Positions 14,537-14,927 of a stretch of DNA of 14,927 nt are shown one piece after another. Under the pieces are notes generated by a model. That model saw only the letters and a program-made list of their open reading frames with translations, did not search any database and was not told where the DNA came from. The stretch's first letter is position 1; each line of letters begins with the position of its first letter. This stretch comes from Dehalococcoidales bacterium (GTDB taxonomy: Bacteria; Chloroflexota; Dehalococcoidia; Dehalococcoidales; UBA2162): the NCBI GenBank assembly GCA_020343555.1, contig CP070800.1, positions 210,376 to 225,302 of the forward strand, given 5' to 3'. The position numbers and the translations under genes were made by a program.

Positions 14537-14927
14537 CCTTACCTCCAAATATTAATACTGACTAAGAGAATGAATAGTCTCACATTTTCATATTCTCCTT
14601 TCAACGACCTGTTAAATTGTCAATATCATTAAATGATCATCCGAATTTGTTTACGGTAACGTAAATTATTGGTACTTAATTTGTAATCTTAAATCAATCA
14701 AGCATATTTATACAATCAACCAAAAGTCGCATTTTTACATCAAAAGGGGCAATATAAATTACCTTTTTTAATAACGAAGAGATGCTGCAGAATCGATAAT
14801 TATGTTTCTCAGGCCACCAGGAAACGTAATACTACCACCGGATTATCGTTATTTTAGTGTTAAGGCAAAAGGAAAACCTGTGTTAATATTGCGTTGCAAC
14901 ATATACGATCGTCGGTTTGCCTGATAC
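14537..14927. other. Upstream region of the protease gene, to the window end
   Basis: AT-rich. It holds the protease ribosome-binding site, a 16-bp inverted repeat (tttacg-gtaa-cgtaaa, 14650-14665) that could be an operator, and a minus-strand TTGACA near 14622-14617 with no clear -10 at the proper distance. A 40-codon plus-strand frame at 14802-14924 starts MFLRPPGNVILPP and closes with TGA just before the window end. It has no ribosome-binding site and I do not recognise it. Confidence 0.4.

Overview
The window reads as a piece of a bacterial chromosome of moderate GC content. The most likely source is a member of the Chloroflexota (Dehalococcoidia/SAR202-like). The reasons are gene content only: a UGSC-type (seleno)protein, an SDR oxidoreductase of the type common in such genomes, an orphan family-5 solute-binding lipoprotein, a small lipoprotein ending in a GCP/YAQVITPGY/YEYHTD domain, and an InhA-like M6 protease. 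This taxonomic call is inference. There are no rRNA, tRNA or single-copy marker genes to confirm it. No CRISPR array, intact insertion sequence or integrase is visible.

Layout. 54-3007 (+) is a compact thiamine-precursor uptake operon: a thiamine-binding (MTH1187/YkoF-like) protein, a ThiX-like permease, a ThiY-like lipoprotein and a ThiZ-like ATPase, with a REP-like palindrome before the last gene. 3105-3662 (-) is a hypothetical gene with a promoter so close to its ATG that the mRNA may be leaderless. 3663-4019 holds a repeat copy and a strong terminator. 4020-5702 (-) is the key gene: two open frames joined through one in-frame UGA that sits directly before a clean hairpin. It is best read as a single 560-residue selenoprotein. 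6005-6931 (-) is an SDR and 7201-9042 (-) an ABC-type substrate-binding lipoprotein. 9043-10200 is a long non-coding stretch with two good sigma70-type promoters, a strongly base-paired element of 124 nt, a small ORF and repeat DNA. 10201-11412 (-) is an MFS transporter flanked by diverged direct repeats. 11652-12089 (+) is a small lipoprotein that converges on an InhA-like secreted metalloprotease (12302-14536, -), with a bidirectional terminator between them.

How the genes work together. Most of the cargo concerns the cell surface and uptake: two ABC systems (one complete, one a lone binding protein), an MFS carrier, a secreted protease that could supply peptides, and a surface lipoprotein. 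The selenoprotein and SDR are redox enzymes whose substrates cannot be read from the sequence. The most notable observations are (1) the UGA-recoded UGSC-family gene with a variant U-D-G-C motif, (2) the unusual structured leader of the solute-binding protein gene, and (3) a dispersed repeat that carries a conserved SERGRTTNIPF peptide, with all substitutions between two copies synonymous.
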